This document shows, piece by piece, positions 53,440 through 64,000 of a stretch of 64,000 nucleotides of DNA. Under the pieces are notes generated by a model. That model had not been told where the DNA came from. It searched no databases and worked only from the letters and a program-made list of their open reading frames with translations. Origin of the DNA: Paracyclopina nana (lineage: Eukaryota; Arthropoda; Copepoda; Cyclopoida; Cyclopettidae); NCBI GenBank assembly GCA_019096065.1, contig JAGUCH010000002.1:5902501-5966500 (forward strand). The letters are read 5' to 3'. Position numbers and translations under genes: made by a program. Position 1 is the first letter of the stretch; every line of letters begins with the position of its first letter.

Positions 53440-54310
53440 GTTGGTTCTTAATGTCTTATCGCCATAAACAATTGCCCTCAACTGACTCGAATTTAAAATT
53501 ATGTCTTTGTTTGGTTTTGCCTGGATCCACAAATATTTAAATATGGGGTGACTCAAAGATTCGGCCAAACCAGAAAACTGGTGAAGTAAAAAAGAGTGCA
53601 CTCGGCAGCAGCTAAAGTACATAATATAAACTGCGGGTAAAATTGGGAACTGAGATTTATGTCGTATGGAAGAGTAAACAACATAAAAATTGGCTGATCA
53701 TAAAATTCCATCTTGTTTGGAGCTTGCATACTACTCCGAAATCGAATTAGCCCTAATCTTTTGAAACAATCAGAAATCCATCCTCAAGACCAAGTAACCC
53801 GTATTTTAGCAATAAATATTTCTTAGTATGACTAGCTTTCGTCTCTCTACCAATATAGTTCTTTACTTCTTTGCTAGAGTAATTGCTTAGAGTTATGCTG
53901 TTTCAATGGACGATTCATTTTGGGATTTTTCATTGCGACCAAAAGCTACTGAAGCTTAAAATTAGCCCTTTTCAAATTGTATTTTACATACTTTCCTCTA
54001 ACTAGCCTTTGATTTTGAAGAAAAAAACTTTTTTTAAAAACTGTGTAAAATTGCCAAATCAAGAAAGGAAAGTTTACATTTTGGGTCATACTGGTTTCTT
54101 GGAAAATCTCTAGCTGCGTTCTAGGAGATGTCAGATGTCTGGCCACGAAAAGTCAATAAACTTGGTTGCCTATTTTGTGACGTCACAGTGGGGGATGACT
54201 GACCCCGGAAATCATAGCTAAAATTAATTCGTAGATATTTTAGACTCACCTAAAGTACGATCTTCGACAAGAAGTCTTATATGATTGACCATTAATACCT
54301 CTGTGAATTA
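53440..54310. other. Intergenic sequence
   Basis: Upstream region of the GGS-repeat gene. No other feature recognised. Confidence 0.4.
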
Positions 54311-54532
54311 GGGCCTGTTCACCTGCTTATTATGGTTGATAATTTGGTAAAATATATGAGAGAAATACTGAGAAATTGAGAATTTTTATATTGGTGTAGG
54401 ATGGCTTTTGGTACCAATAGACCGATTTCGAAGTCAAAATCTGAAGATTGATTCTACAAATACAGTATATTTGCAAATATCAGCATAATATTGCCCGTTA
54501 TTTCGCTGACAATAATGCAGGTGAACAGGGCC
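54311..54532. mobile_element. Small inverted-repeat element (about 222 bp)
   Basis: Begins GGGCCTGTTCACCTGC and ends GCAGGTGAACAGGGCC, a perfect 16-bp terminal inverted repeat. No coding capacity, so MITE-like. Flanking duplication not resolved. Confidence 0.65.
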
Positions 54533-54680
54533 TGAATATTTATTTTCCTGCAAATATTAGTAGCAAAAAAGATATTTGAATTCGTTCCCCAGATTCTGGA
54601 AGGGAACGATTGCTTCTTGGTACAATATGACTCACTAGCAAGTTAAACATCCACCTAGCACCTTTGTACATTGACTTAAT

Positions 54681-54891
54681 AGGCCGTTCTCATATTGCCG
54701 GAAAAAGCTAAGCTAAGGTAAAAATAGCTAAGCTAAGGTGAAAATAGCTAAGCAAATGCTCAACATTTCAAGCAAAGTAGCTGCTTTTTGTGAATGTTGA
54801 GCGAAAAAACCGGTTTTCGTTGCATAATTTTTACCTTAGCTTAGCTAGTTTTACCTTAGCTTAGCTTTTTCCATCAATATGAGAACGGCCT
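54681..54891. mobile_element. Small foldback/MITE element (about 211 bp)
   Basis: Terminal inverted repeats of roughly 60 bp: AGGCCGTTCTCATATTG plus two AGCTAAGCTAAGGT units at one end, and their inverse at the other (TTACCTTAGCTTAGC, CAATATGAGAACGGCCT). AAT flanks both sides as a possible 3-bp target duplication. No ORF. The RNA or single strand would form a long hairpin. Confidence 0.7.
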
Positions 54892-54894
54892 AAT

Positions 54895-56450
54895 GACATC
54901 ATGCATGACATTGAGGAAAATGAAATTTCCTTGGCTATTTTGTGTCTAAGAGAGCTTTTCAATCAAGTAAAGTAGATCTCGGAAAAATGAATCCTAGCTC
55001 AATCGTATTAACGCGGCTACCATTGCTGAAAAAACCATCGATCATTGAGAGGTAGCTTAATTTCAGACATGCTCATTTTTTGGAGAGGATACATAACTGA
55101 TTTCGCCCATACGCAGATTTGTTATGTTTCACAAGTATATCTTAGTTTTCTATTAATAGCATCCGGTTTGCTAGCATTGAAACATCCTTCTTGTTACTCT
55201 TCTCAAATGTTCGCCTCATGCTAAATCCACGGCCAAAATGAAAAATGATGCATTTAGTACTTCAGTTGATAATCTGAACAATTCTAAGCTTTAAATTCCA
55301 ACGGTGCATTGGTGTAAGGAAGATTTGTGTGCAGTGAATTAGAGATCAAGATTTCGCCCAAATTCAATGAATTATGATCTGAAGCTAAAAATGTTTTCAA
55401 GCAATGTATTTATTCAGTTCTAAATAAACATTTGGCACTTAACAAAGTATTCACTGTTCAGCTTTTAATTGTAGGAAAATCAAAAGTTTGTGGCGTCATG
55501 ATCATTCATTCAGATAATCGGGCTGCTAATCTGGCATTTAACCCGTGAATCACAAGCAGATATAGGATCTTTTAATACCTTTAAGCCATAGAATGACATC
55601 ACTGGAAAGATAGCATCGCGCGCTCGAGCGCCCAATTTCCCTGGAAGTGAATATGACCCAAAATTCGAGATCATTTCGCAGAAAATACCCACTATATATC
55701 GCTGTGCTTTTCATGCCTGGCCATCAGTATTCACTAGTCCAAAGAAGAAAATGGGTGCCATAAACCAAGAAAACGTTCCTTATTCAAATTACTACTATGG
55801 ATCTTCAGTGGGGTCAGTGGACCCGTACACTTATGTCATCTTATCTTCACTCTAGCAAAGCCAATAAAAGGTAATACTACAGCTCGACATTAATTAGTTG
55901 GTCTCTAAACCTTTTAAAAAGGTTTCGTGATTAATTCGTGAAAAATTCAAAAACCAATGCAATTCAGCATTTTCAAAATACTATAAGTACATCTTTTGAA
56001 GTAATCATAAAATAGTAAATGAAATCTGCTTTTTATTTTGCTAATATATTTTTACAGTAAATAAAACACATTTAAGGTGTAGAAAAAAGTTGCTTGAATA
56101 GCTGTACTAGCAAATTCTTTTAGCTTGTCTTTGTAATCACAACACCAGATAAAACCTGTTAGTCACTTATCGATGTATGAAAAGGTAGTATTTGATTACT
56201 TTTTTAAATTTTTGAAGGTAGTGTCAATTTGATGAACTGAAATCACAATCATGAAGAGATCAATGATTATTTGTACTTTCAGCTTTATTGCCTGCCAAAG
56301 ATGCTACTCTGGTTTGTGGCTGCTTGTTCCAATTTACTTGGAATTCCCAGGTGTCTGCTTAAAGGGGAGGTCTACCTTGATGGGACACATCCTAGTGTGC
56401 ATTAATACCAGTCTTGCCAAAGAATTCCACCTGAATAGTAGTAATAAAAT
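54895..56450. other. Intergenic sequence upstream of the protease gene
   Basis: AT-rich. A 67-codon frame at 56251-56454 has no support as a gene. It should contain the promoter of the clip-domain protease. Confidence 0.4.
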
Positions 56451-58080
56451 ATGATGTTGCTCTACTGTTGCCTCCTTTTTTTACCTCTTCTAATCCACGG
56501 ACAAGAGTTTGTGCTGCCAGGTCAACAAAGCTTCAACTTGGGGGAAGCTTTGGGAATCAAATCAGATGATGAAGAAGGCATATTTACCAGAAATGGCTTG
56601 TAAGACAATAGTAACATATAATTCATGTTCTAAGATTGCCAGATTCATCCAGTGGTCAATAATTTAACTAGCTAACTAAAGACAAGAATATTTTTGTTGA
56701 GAAAAGCACTTGGGGAGTAATTTGGCAAAACTTTGATTGAGGTCAAAAACATGAGAAATAAGAGTTATTTGGTGTACTATCGAGCATTTGGTGATAAAAA
56801 AGTTCGCCTCTAATTCTAAAAAATGGTCAATTGGCGTCACTAGATAAACTAATACAAAATTCAGATTAAAAAGGGAGAATTTATTGAAATATGCCTATGC
56901 AGTCATGGTAGAAGTTTAGCAAAGAGCATTTTGATAGGCAATTAGGAAAATCTGGATCTTCTACTTATGACAACCTGAATATTCCAGTGAAGCCTCCCCA
57001 AGAGTGGGACAAGCCTGCACTGACCCCAGGGGAAAACTTGGCACATGCTCATACATCTATGAGGCTCCTTGCTCAAATGTCCTGAGGGCCATCAAGCAAT
57101 TGGGAGTCACTCCAGATGTGAGGACTTTCCTACTCAAGGCAATTGAGAGTCCATGTGGGTATGAATCATTTGACTACACTCTTTGCTGTGTGGACACCTC
57201 CACCACCCCACCCACTACACCCAGGCCAGTTTTCACCCCTGGCCCTGGGAACTTGGAGTGTGGCATATCTGACCAACTGAGGATTGTGAATGGTCAAGAA
57301 TCAGATCCTGGAGCATGGCCCTGGGCAGCAATATTGGGTGTACCCAGCAACACCAATGGCATAGCAGTCATGTGTGGTGGTACCCTGATCAAGCCTAATT
57401 ATGTTTTGACAGCTGCGCATTGCTTTGATGGATCTAGAAAGCCTTCTATGGTAAGACTAGGTGATTTGGACATTTCAACTACTTCAGATGTTGCGCACGA
57501 GGACTTCACTGTGGCCAGATCTGTGGTTCACTCAGGGTAACTTTGAAACACATTGTTTGCCCCCAATGCAATTTTCCCAGGCTGCCCATTCACCCATAGG
57601 TACTCGAAGACAACTCTTAAGAATGACATTGCTTTGGTTCAGCTGTCCAGGCCAGTGAGCTACAGTAGAGGAATTTTACCAGCATGTCTGCCAGACAAGT
57701 ACAGAGGTTTCCCCCTGGAAACACTCAACTCTGAGCCCACAATAATTGGCTGGGGCTCCACAGGAACTGGCCTGTCTACTGTGGCTAAATTGAGGCAGAC
57801 CACTGTTCCTGTTGAAGCTGTTAGCTCTTGTGCTCAGAAGTACTCCACAGTTAAGAACATCAACATTGGCAGCACTCAAATATGTGCAGGCACTGGCATC
57901 AAGGACACATGCTCTGGAGATTCAGGTGGGCCCATGCTCAGTGCAGAGTTGGATGGGTTTTCCAAGTGGTCTGTCATTGGCATCACATCTTTTGGTGTCA
58001 AATGTGCAGATGAAAGGTTTCCAGGAGTCTACACTAGGGTTGACCAATATTTGGATTGGATTCAGTCGAACGCAACTTGA
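56451..58080 (+). CDS. Clip-domain trypsin-like serine protease
   Basis: Three exons (56451-56599, 56988-57536, 57600-58080), introns 388 and 63 nt, 392 residues. Exon 1 supplies a signal peptide ([14 protein letters not shown]) and joins in frame to a clip domain with six Cys (from [12 protein letters not shown] to LCC). A Thr/Pro linker follows, then the protease domain starting at IVNGQES (about residue 149) after an Arg activation site. The triad is TAAHC (about 194), KNDIAL and GDSGGP (about 340); Asp six residues before the Ser predicts trypsin-like cleavage after Lys/Arg. Such zymogens act in haemolymph cascades (clotting, prophenoloxidase, Toll activation) in arthropods. AATAAA at 58155. 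The next gene starts only 107 nt after the stop. Confidence 0.92.
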
Positions 58081-58187
58081 TTACAAGCAAATTTAATCAG
58101 AGCCTCCGTTTTTAAGTGATATCAATCCCTTGTGCAAACAATCTGCTTCTTGCAAATAAATGAAACGTCAGTGATGTGAATGTCATC

Positions 58188-59621
58188 ATGCTGCAAGTTG
58201 CTTTAGTAATCTTGTTACTTCATCAAGCCTATGGAGTCTTGGATGGCCCTTATGCATATTTGGCCATCAATGCTCAAGCAAGGACTTACAGAAATGAAAC
58301 CATGATCAGAAGGAGGTTGGAGATCAATTTCATCAATTGCAACCAGATGAATGCTCGCATTGCCCTTTATGAACACGATCCAGAAGATTTTGTGGGGGTC
58401 GAGCCATTGCTAGTCTTGGATCCAGATGAGTACCTGGATGATTTCTATGTCACTGGAATTGAGCTACCATTAGTTACATCTGATAGCCTAGGCTATGAAG
58501 AAAAGTGCGTTTTTCCCTACTTCCTTAGGGTGGAAGATGCCATATCCAGATTACCTTTAACTGAGACGAGGTGCTTGAAAATGTACCCAAATTGGATGTC
58601 CAAAAGTAAGCCTAGCTTAGATGGAGCCAAATTCAGTGATTTGATGCTTGCATTCACTCACGACTCCGCTGCTTACAAGTAGGTATTTTGCTCTTTACTC
58701 TTGTTCTTTACTTATTTGTTTTTTCAGGGAATATGAAGGTCCAGGTGATGACAATTTAGTAACTTTGGCGGTATTTGCTCAAGAAGAGAGCTTAGAGCAA
58801 CAGCTTCAATGGGGAGTCAGAGGCTTAGACATAAGAGTGGCTTATTGTGAGCTCTTTGCAATTTTCTCCCTTTTGGGAAAACTCCATGTGGTTCTTTGTT
58901 CTAGATCCAACCACAGAGGAGAAGTTTTGGCTTGTGCATGGCATCATCAAAACGCATCCTCTAACAGTAGGCCTTGAGCAGCTCAAGAATTTCCTCAAGA
59001 ATTCACAAGACATAATCTTCATCACTTATGGAGGCTTTGAGCAATCTTGGCCTGATGAAGCTCACGAGGAATTGGTGGATCTTCTATACTCTCAGCTTAA
59101 AGATTGGTGGGTGCTGCCAACTGCTGATTGGTTCCATGTCACTTTATCCAATTTGTGGACTCTGCCATATTTGAATCAAGGACAAGGAAGAGTGCTTTCA
59201 TCTTACAAGGTAACCAATAAGCTAATTAATAGTAATTGAACTTATGGGTTTCTTTTGGCAGTATCTTCCCTTTTCCGACCCTGCCTTGTTTTTCCAAGAA
59301 TTCCCGTACACTTGGGGAGATAAAAATGATCCGAATGAGCTGAAAATGTACCTAGACGAAGTTGTGGGCGTTGCCAATGCCCATCCTGAGCAATATAATC
59401 CCTGGGGTCCTGGTTGCCAGATGACTCCAAAAGCCCAAGATATTATTTTTGGTCGTTGGCATGGACTCCGGGACATGGCAGATGCCATTAACAGAAATGT
59501 CACAAAATGGTGGTTGACCGATCCAGCCTATGACATGGTTGGCGTATATCCCTCCATTGATTTCATTCTTAGCTCAGATTTGATCCACGTATCCATTGAA
59601 AAAAGTTTGTCCTCAAATTAA
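58188..59621 (+). CDS. Secreted PI-PLC X domain-like protein
   Basis: Four exons (58188-58678, 58728-58846, 58905-59209, 59262-59621) with 49-58-nt introns encode 424 residues. The ATG at 58188 is used because it directly precedes a signal peptide (LQVALVILLLHQAYG); the frame is open a few codons upstream but without an ATG. After a ~135-residue N-terminal beta-rich part comes the X-box-like region: LMLAFTHDSAAYK with the first catalytic-type His, WGVRGLDIRV, and FWLVHGI with the second His. This matches PLCXD-type and bacterial-type PI-PLC enzymes that lack PH, EF-hand and C2 domains. Activity on GPI or phosphoinositide is inferred. It is squeezed between the protease gene and fibulin on the same strand. 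Confidence 0.85.
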
Positions 59622-59853
59622 CTTTGAAAAGTGCATAATCTAGCATTTTTCAAAGGTAATTTGTAATACACATTTTTGAAAGTGACCTTGTCCTCAGCTA
59701 GATTACGCAGAACGTTGTGCAAAACATCTCTAAACTAGTTACTGAAGGAGAGCGAAGCAAAACTTCATTGCATTCACTTAGTTTAGCCATGATTTAGCCT
59801 TTGGACACTCATTCGTAAAATTGTGTTATTCTTGCGCCCCATCCAAAACAAAC

Positions 59854-62368
59854 ATGATGGCCAAGTGGCTATCATTACTTTCACTTATGCTGGGTGTTGC
59901 CAACTGTAGTGATCCTTCAATTATAAAGGAGTGTTGTGGCCTGGGAAAGTCACTGGATCAGCCGGGATCTTCATACTCCAGCTTTCCAGTGCCTGTAGCC
60001 AATATATCAGTTGAACATCAAGACCTCTGCGTTGCCACCATTGAAGCCTGTTGTTTGGCAGCAAAAAGAGAGGCTGCCTGCGAACGAGGTCAACGAGAGG
60101 CGAAAAAAGGCTCTGCCTGTCAATCAAATCCTCAAGACTGCTCGGATTCCACTTTTACAGAATGCTGCATAGCTTGCAAAATAGGAGCTAGCATGACTTC
60201 GGACATTTTTTGCGGCTCCACAGTCAACCTAATGCCGAGCCATTTTTCGCAGACTGCTTTTGCAAAATGCTGCTACGGTGCTGGAAAGCAGGCGGATACG
60301 GACACTCGTTGTCCCCCAGGCTACGCCTTTAATGAAAGGTTAAATGTGTGCGACGACATCGATGAATGCTATGAGGAGCTACACACTTGCGATCCACAAT
60401 TCGAGAAATGCGTCAATTCGGTGGGGGATTATAGCTGCGAGCCCTTGCTAAGCACCAATCTTACGGACGTGTGCCCAGATGGCTTTCGTTTTTATCTCAT
60501 TTCCTGCATTGACATTGACGAGTGCAGTGAGAATCTGCATAACTGCACATTGCTTGAGGAGGAATGTGTCAACACAGAAGGCTCTTTTGAGTGCCAAAAG
60601 TTCGAGCCCTCAGAATCGGGGAGCGCAGAAGATCAGGTAATCTTGTGCCCCAGAGGATACAGGGTCAACCCAGGCACCAAACAGTGTGTGGACATCAATG
60701 AATGCGCCACTGGAGCCCACAACTGCAAAACAGACAGCCAAAGATGTGACAACACCCTGGGCTCCTACATTTGCATTAGGTGATAACTACTAACATGGGC
60801 GATAAAATATTGAACTTGAAAATGCAACTGAATTTCTAAGGTACATATCATGTGGAACAGGGTACACGTTTAGCCCTCAGTCTGGGAGGTGTGAAGATGA
60901 TGACGAGTGTGCATTGGGTCTGCATAATTGTGACAGCTTGGGGCTTGCCTACTATTGCAGAAACACTCAGGGCTCTTTCAGGTACAGCTAAGTCATAACT
61001 GAAGTTGGGTGGGCCTTTAATAAGGTCTATATGCTCTATAGATGTGACCGAAGAAAATGCCAAGATGGAGAGGTCCTGAATGAGATCACTGGACATTGCC
61101 AGCCCGTCATTTGCCAATCTGGATTTATTCCAGGCCCTCAAAGCTCATGTATAGATATTGATGAATGTCAGAGCAATCCTTGTCAGAGCGACAGGCAGCA
61201 ATGCAGAAACACACTTGGCTCATACGAGTGCATGAACATTTGTGCCAAGGGTCTCAGGATTTCCTTGGATGGACTCAGCTGCGAGGATGTGGACGAATGC
61301 TCAACTGAATCAGATCTTTGCCACGGTGGGAGAATTTGCATCAATCTGATTGGGAGTTATCGGTGCGAGTGTCCTTCTGGCTACAAGGTTAATTTAGAGT
61401 CAGGAATGTGCGAAGACATCGATGAGTGTGCTAATCCATACACAGTCTGTGGTCTGGACAGCCAGTGCCAAAACTCCCCAGGATCGTACAGATGTACCTG
61501 CAAATCCGGATTCAGAAGGAGTCAAGAGCAAGGGTCTGAGGTGAGCAGGTGCGTGGACATCAATGAGTGCACCTCAATCCCTGGCATTTGCCAACAGAGA
61601 TGTGCCAACCTATGGGGCTCCTACAGATGTCATTGTCGTCCTGGCTATCGCCTAGCTCCAGATGGCAGGAGCTGTATGGACATCGACGAGTGCTCGGACT
61701 ACCAAGATCTTTGCATTGGCAATTGCCAGAACGAACCTGGATCCTACAGGTGCACCTGTCCTCAGGGTTACATTTTGTCCTCCAACGAGAGATCCTGTCA
61801 GGACATTGATGAGTGTGAAGCGCCAGGTGGATCACCATGTCGTGGTGAGGATATGCAGTGCTTCAACACTCGCGGAGGCTTTAAATGTATTGACACATCG
61901 TGTCCTCAAGACTACGAGCCTGAGGGCATGACAAAAAGGTGCAAACTGAAGCCTGAAGCAAGAACATGCACAAATCCTAATGACTTGGATTGCCTGCGAA
62001 GACCGATATCAGTTTCGTTCAATTTCATTTCTCTCGTTTCTGAGCTGAGGATTTCAGTTGGATCTGGATCCAACCTAGGCATTGATTTGTTCACTATGCA
62101 ATCAGCCAAGTTCTTTTCGCTTACCACAAAGTTTACGCTGGACTTGATCAGTGTACGAGCTGCAAAGGATGTTGCAGAGAAGGTGGATCGCAATTATTTC
62201 AGGCTTAAAAACCCCGAGCCACACCGCGCGGTTGTGGCATTGGTTAAACCGGTGCAAGGCCCACAAGACATTATGCTCGAGCTACGAATGGACATGTACC
62301 ATTTGGGCAGATACCAAGCGTCTGCTGTAGCCAATTTGCACATTTACGTCACGCCTTACAAATTCTAG
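59854..62368 (+). CDS. Fibulin-1-like extracellular matrix protein
   Basis: Three exons (59854-60779, 60841-60981, 61042-62368), introns 61 and 60 nt, 797 residues. The first of two ATGs before the signal peptide ([13 protein letters not shown]) is taken as start. Anaphylatoxin-like modules follow with paired Cys ([33 protein letters not shown]). Then come about nine calcium-binding EGF repeats with the D-I-D/N-E-C signature (DIDECYE, DIDECSE, DINECAT, DVDECST, DIDECAN and others). The fibulin C-terminal domain ends in [13 protein letters not shown]. Fibulin-1 organises basement membrane and elastic matrix. Human fibulin-1 has the same order in about 700 residues. Its AATAAA (62391) lies inside the last exon of the convergent Ly6 gene. 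Confidence 0.95.
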
Positions 62369-62375
62369 CATCAAT

Positions 62376-63003
62376 TCATGACTTTAATGCAATAAATAAT
62401 ACTGATAATAGTACTAAAGGATGTGCTTGTTTGATTGTCGAAGAGTTGCATCCATCGTATTGACAAAGGCATCTTTCTAGCAGCCCTTTGCGAAAGCACC
62501 TTGTGGGCTGATTTCTGATATCAAAGTATGTATCTACATCTTCCCATTGGAACGATGAGCATCCTCTCGTGGTGACGTAAACTCCATCAACTGGAAAAAT
62601 ATCATAATTTTGAGACTTTAATGACAAAATGTTAAAATCCAAAATCTTACTCAGATCAGTAGTCTTTTCGCAAAACACAGGCTTCCTATCCCTCACAAAG
62701 GGCTCTTGATCACAATTGACCTGAATATGAGGCTGATAATCGAAAGGATCCAGACATCTGTAGTCTCTATAGCTTTCGCATTTGTAGCAGGAAACGGCCT
62801 CAGCTGAAAATGGTTCTTTTAATATTCCGTCCTTATTATGCAACTTTATAATTACTTCCACTAAAAAAATCAAAAATATACATACGTCGTCACTTTCTAC
62901 AAACTCGCGTTTATTTTAGAAACAGAATGTTGATTTTTCATCGCTTACCGAAGAAGTTGTTGACGGCAAAGCAAAGTAGAAAAGCCAAAATGTGCCTTAG
63001 CAT
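62376..63003 (-). CDS. Ly6/quiver-like GPI-anchored protein
   Basis: Exons 63003-62949, 62803-62651 (or 62860-62651) and 62590-62376. The signal peptide (LRHILAFLLCFAVNNFF) is followed by a three-finger domain: SCYKCESYRDYRC, ... RGCSSF, RCLCQYDGCN. The CxCxxDGCN ending is diagnostic of Ly6/uPAR folds. A C-terminal hydrophobic tail (PLVLLSVLFIALKS) is a likely GPI-anchor signal. In insects such proteins (quiver/sleepless, boudin) regulate channels and junctions. Two acceptors for exon 2 both keep frame, giving 140 or 159 residues; the shorter form, which starts AEAVSCYKC after the signal, looks more like the family. The stop lies 7 nt from the fibulin stop on the other strand. Confidence 0.85.
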
Positions 63004-63641
63004 GTTAGGACACTTGAAATAATATTGGCATTGTCGAGGCGAAATAACAACTGCCAATGCATGGGAGTTGTTGTACCTGCCATCGAGGTTGCGCCTATGG
63101 CTTGAAAAGTTCCGCTCAATCAGCAAGGGCTGCAAGCACGTAGAAAAAAGGTAGTGGTAGTCCTACAAGCCTGGCACACCAAACCCAAATAAAAGAGGCC
63201 TTGGCCGATTCTGCACAATATTTGGAGTGAACCAGGATAAAAAGAAGCCAATTTGTGCAACACCAATTGGAGCTGCACTCGAAGTGCACCCTGATTTATA
63301 TTGCATAATCAGCCTTGATGACGTCATTTATGTGAGAAAGTCATCCTTGCGTTGTCTGCTCAGCTGTCATCAGCATCCTGGAAATTAAAATATGCAATAG
63401 AACACGCATCAGCATGGAATCTGATGAGGAGGCAAGTGCACACTGTAATGCTGATAGCAGCTAGGTCAAATTCTTCCAGCAATTCAGCAAAGCAAAGCAT
63501 ATTGAGCGCTGTCATCATCGCTTTTGCGTACACTAGAAGCAATTTTAAAAATGCGAGCTGCACTGTAGCGACCGAAGAAGGGATTTATTTATCAACATTT
63601 GCGATGAGGGTTACCGCTGCACAAAGATTATAGAGTACGAA
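63004..63641. other. Divergent intergenic region
   Basis: About 640 bp between the Ly6 gene (minus) and TTC39 (plus); both promoters are expected here. No other feature recognised. Confidence 0.4.
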
Positions 63642-64000
63642 ATGGACGAGATCGAAGTAGTTGTTTTGATTGGGCTGTGATTTCGCTTGCTAAAGTCCAA
63701 CTTCTATAGGTTTTTGAGGATGCTCTCGAGGACACTGCGGAGGCCAAGGTCAGCAGCCAAAAGAAGAGCAAGAAGCGAGACCTCGAGGATGTAATGCCTT
63801 TGGGAGAGGCCCTTAAGTCAGCCAAAGTGGCAATTGACATGTTTCTTAACAATAATTTCAACGAAGCAAGGAGCATAGTGCAGCCATTGTAAGCTTCTTC
63901 AAGGCCATAGAAATCAATAGGACTGAAGTCAATTTTATTTTTTGTTGCAGGGCAGACAAGAGCATTTATCATGCCATGGGATATGGAGTGTTCATGTTTT
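63642..64000 (+). CDS. TTC39-family TPR protein, 5' part (runs off the window)
   Basis: Three exons visible: a five-codon first exon (63642-63656, MDEIE), 63710-63888, and 63951 to the window end, with 53- and 62-nt introns. The spliced frame reads LGEALKSAKVAIDMFLNNNFNEA, then ADKSIYHAMGYGVFMF, matching the N-terminus of tetratricopeptide repeat protein 39 (TTC39A/B/C; DUF3808), where a helix ending in FLNNxFxEA is followed by SMYHALGY. The charged insert KKSKKRDLED is lineage-specific. Vertebrate TTC39B affects LXR turnover and TTC39C affects ciliogenesis; the general role is poorly known. The rest lies beyond 64000. Confidence 0.85.

Noticed and set aside
58176-58187. GTG start extending the PI-PLC-X-like protein by four codons
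   Set aside because: The ATG at 58188 directly precedes the signal peptide; GTG initiation is not expected here.
59821-59853. Non-ATG extension of fibulin
   Set aside because: The ATG pair at 59854/59857 is immediately followed by the signal peptide, and the upstream codons start with TTG.

Overview
This is animal nuclear DNA. It has split genes with mostly 50-65 nt GT-AG introns, AATAAA polyadenylation signals, a spliceosomal U6 snRNA gene, and metazoan families (TDP-43, DAD1, fibulin, TTC39, Ly6/quiver-like). A clip-domain trypsin-like protease points to an arthropod. The compact genes, the BEL/Pao element and the presence of AS3MT, fibulin and an apolipoprotein-L-like gene fit a crustacean or collembolan better than a fly. 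No species can be named from the sequence alone.

Layout. 1-9.0 kb: no gene recognised; one copy of a 512-bp inverted-repeat element (MITE). 9.0-15.0 kb: a small secreted Cys-rich peptide, U6 snRNA, DAD1 and a large coiled-coil protein (all minus), then TDP-43 (plus), divergent from the coiled-coil gene. 15.5-17.25 kb: a non-autonomous LTR element (minus) whose interior is a GC-rich minisatellite. 17.3-20.2 kb: decayed sequence with a frameshifted GPCR-like gene and a folylpolyglutamate synthase relic. 20.28-31.01 kb: a nearly pristine BEL/Pao retrotransposon with three long overlapping ORFs. 31-37 kb: repeats, including a 10 x 86 bp satellite, a frameshifted arsenite methyltransferase gene and the second MITE copy. 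38-47 kb (all minus): a HAD phosphatase, an apolipoprotein-L-like protein and a 2026-residue protein built on FxPG repeats. 48.4-51.4 kb: a HAD phosphatase fused to choline dehydrogenase. 51.6-53.4 kb: a secreted GGS-repeat protein. 56.4-64 kb: dense genes for a clip protease, a PI-PLC-X-like secreted protein, fibulin-1, a Ly6 protein and the start of TTC39.

The strongest unusual signals are two. First, ORF3 of the BEL/Pao element sits where an env gene would be, but encodes a protein with the motif order of a DEDDy 3'-5' exonuclease (RNase D-like) plus three zinc knuckles. All three ORFs are open and the LTRs differ at one of 320 positions. Second, a HAD phosphatase-choline dehydrogenase fusion lies 9 kb from an inverted paralogue of its HAD half. 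The two copies share blocks of near-identity separated by diverged stretches and unrelated introns, which suggests gene conversion. The paralogue stops exactly where the fusion reads on into the oxidase. Exon boundaries were assigned by eye from splice signals, frame continuity and family conservation.
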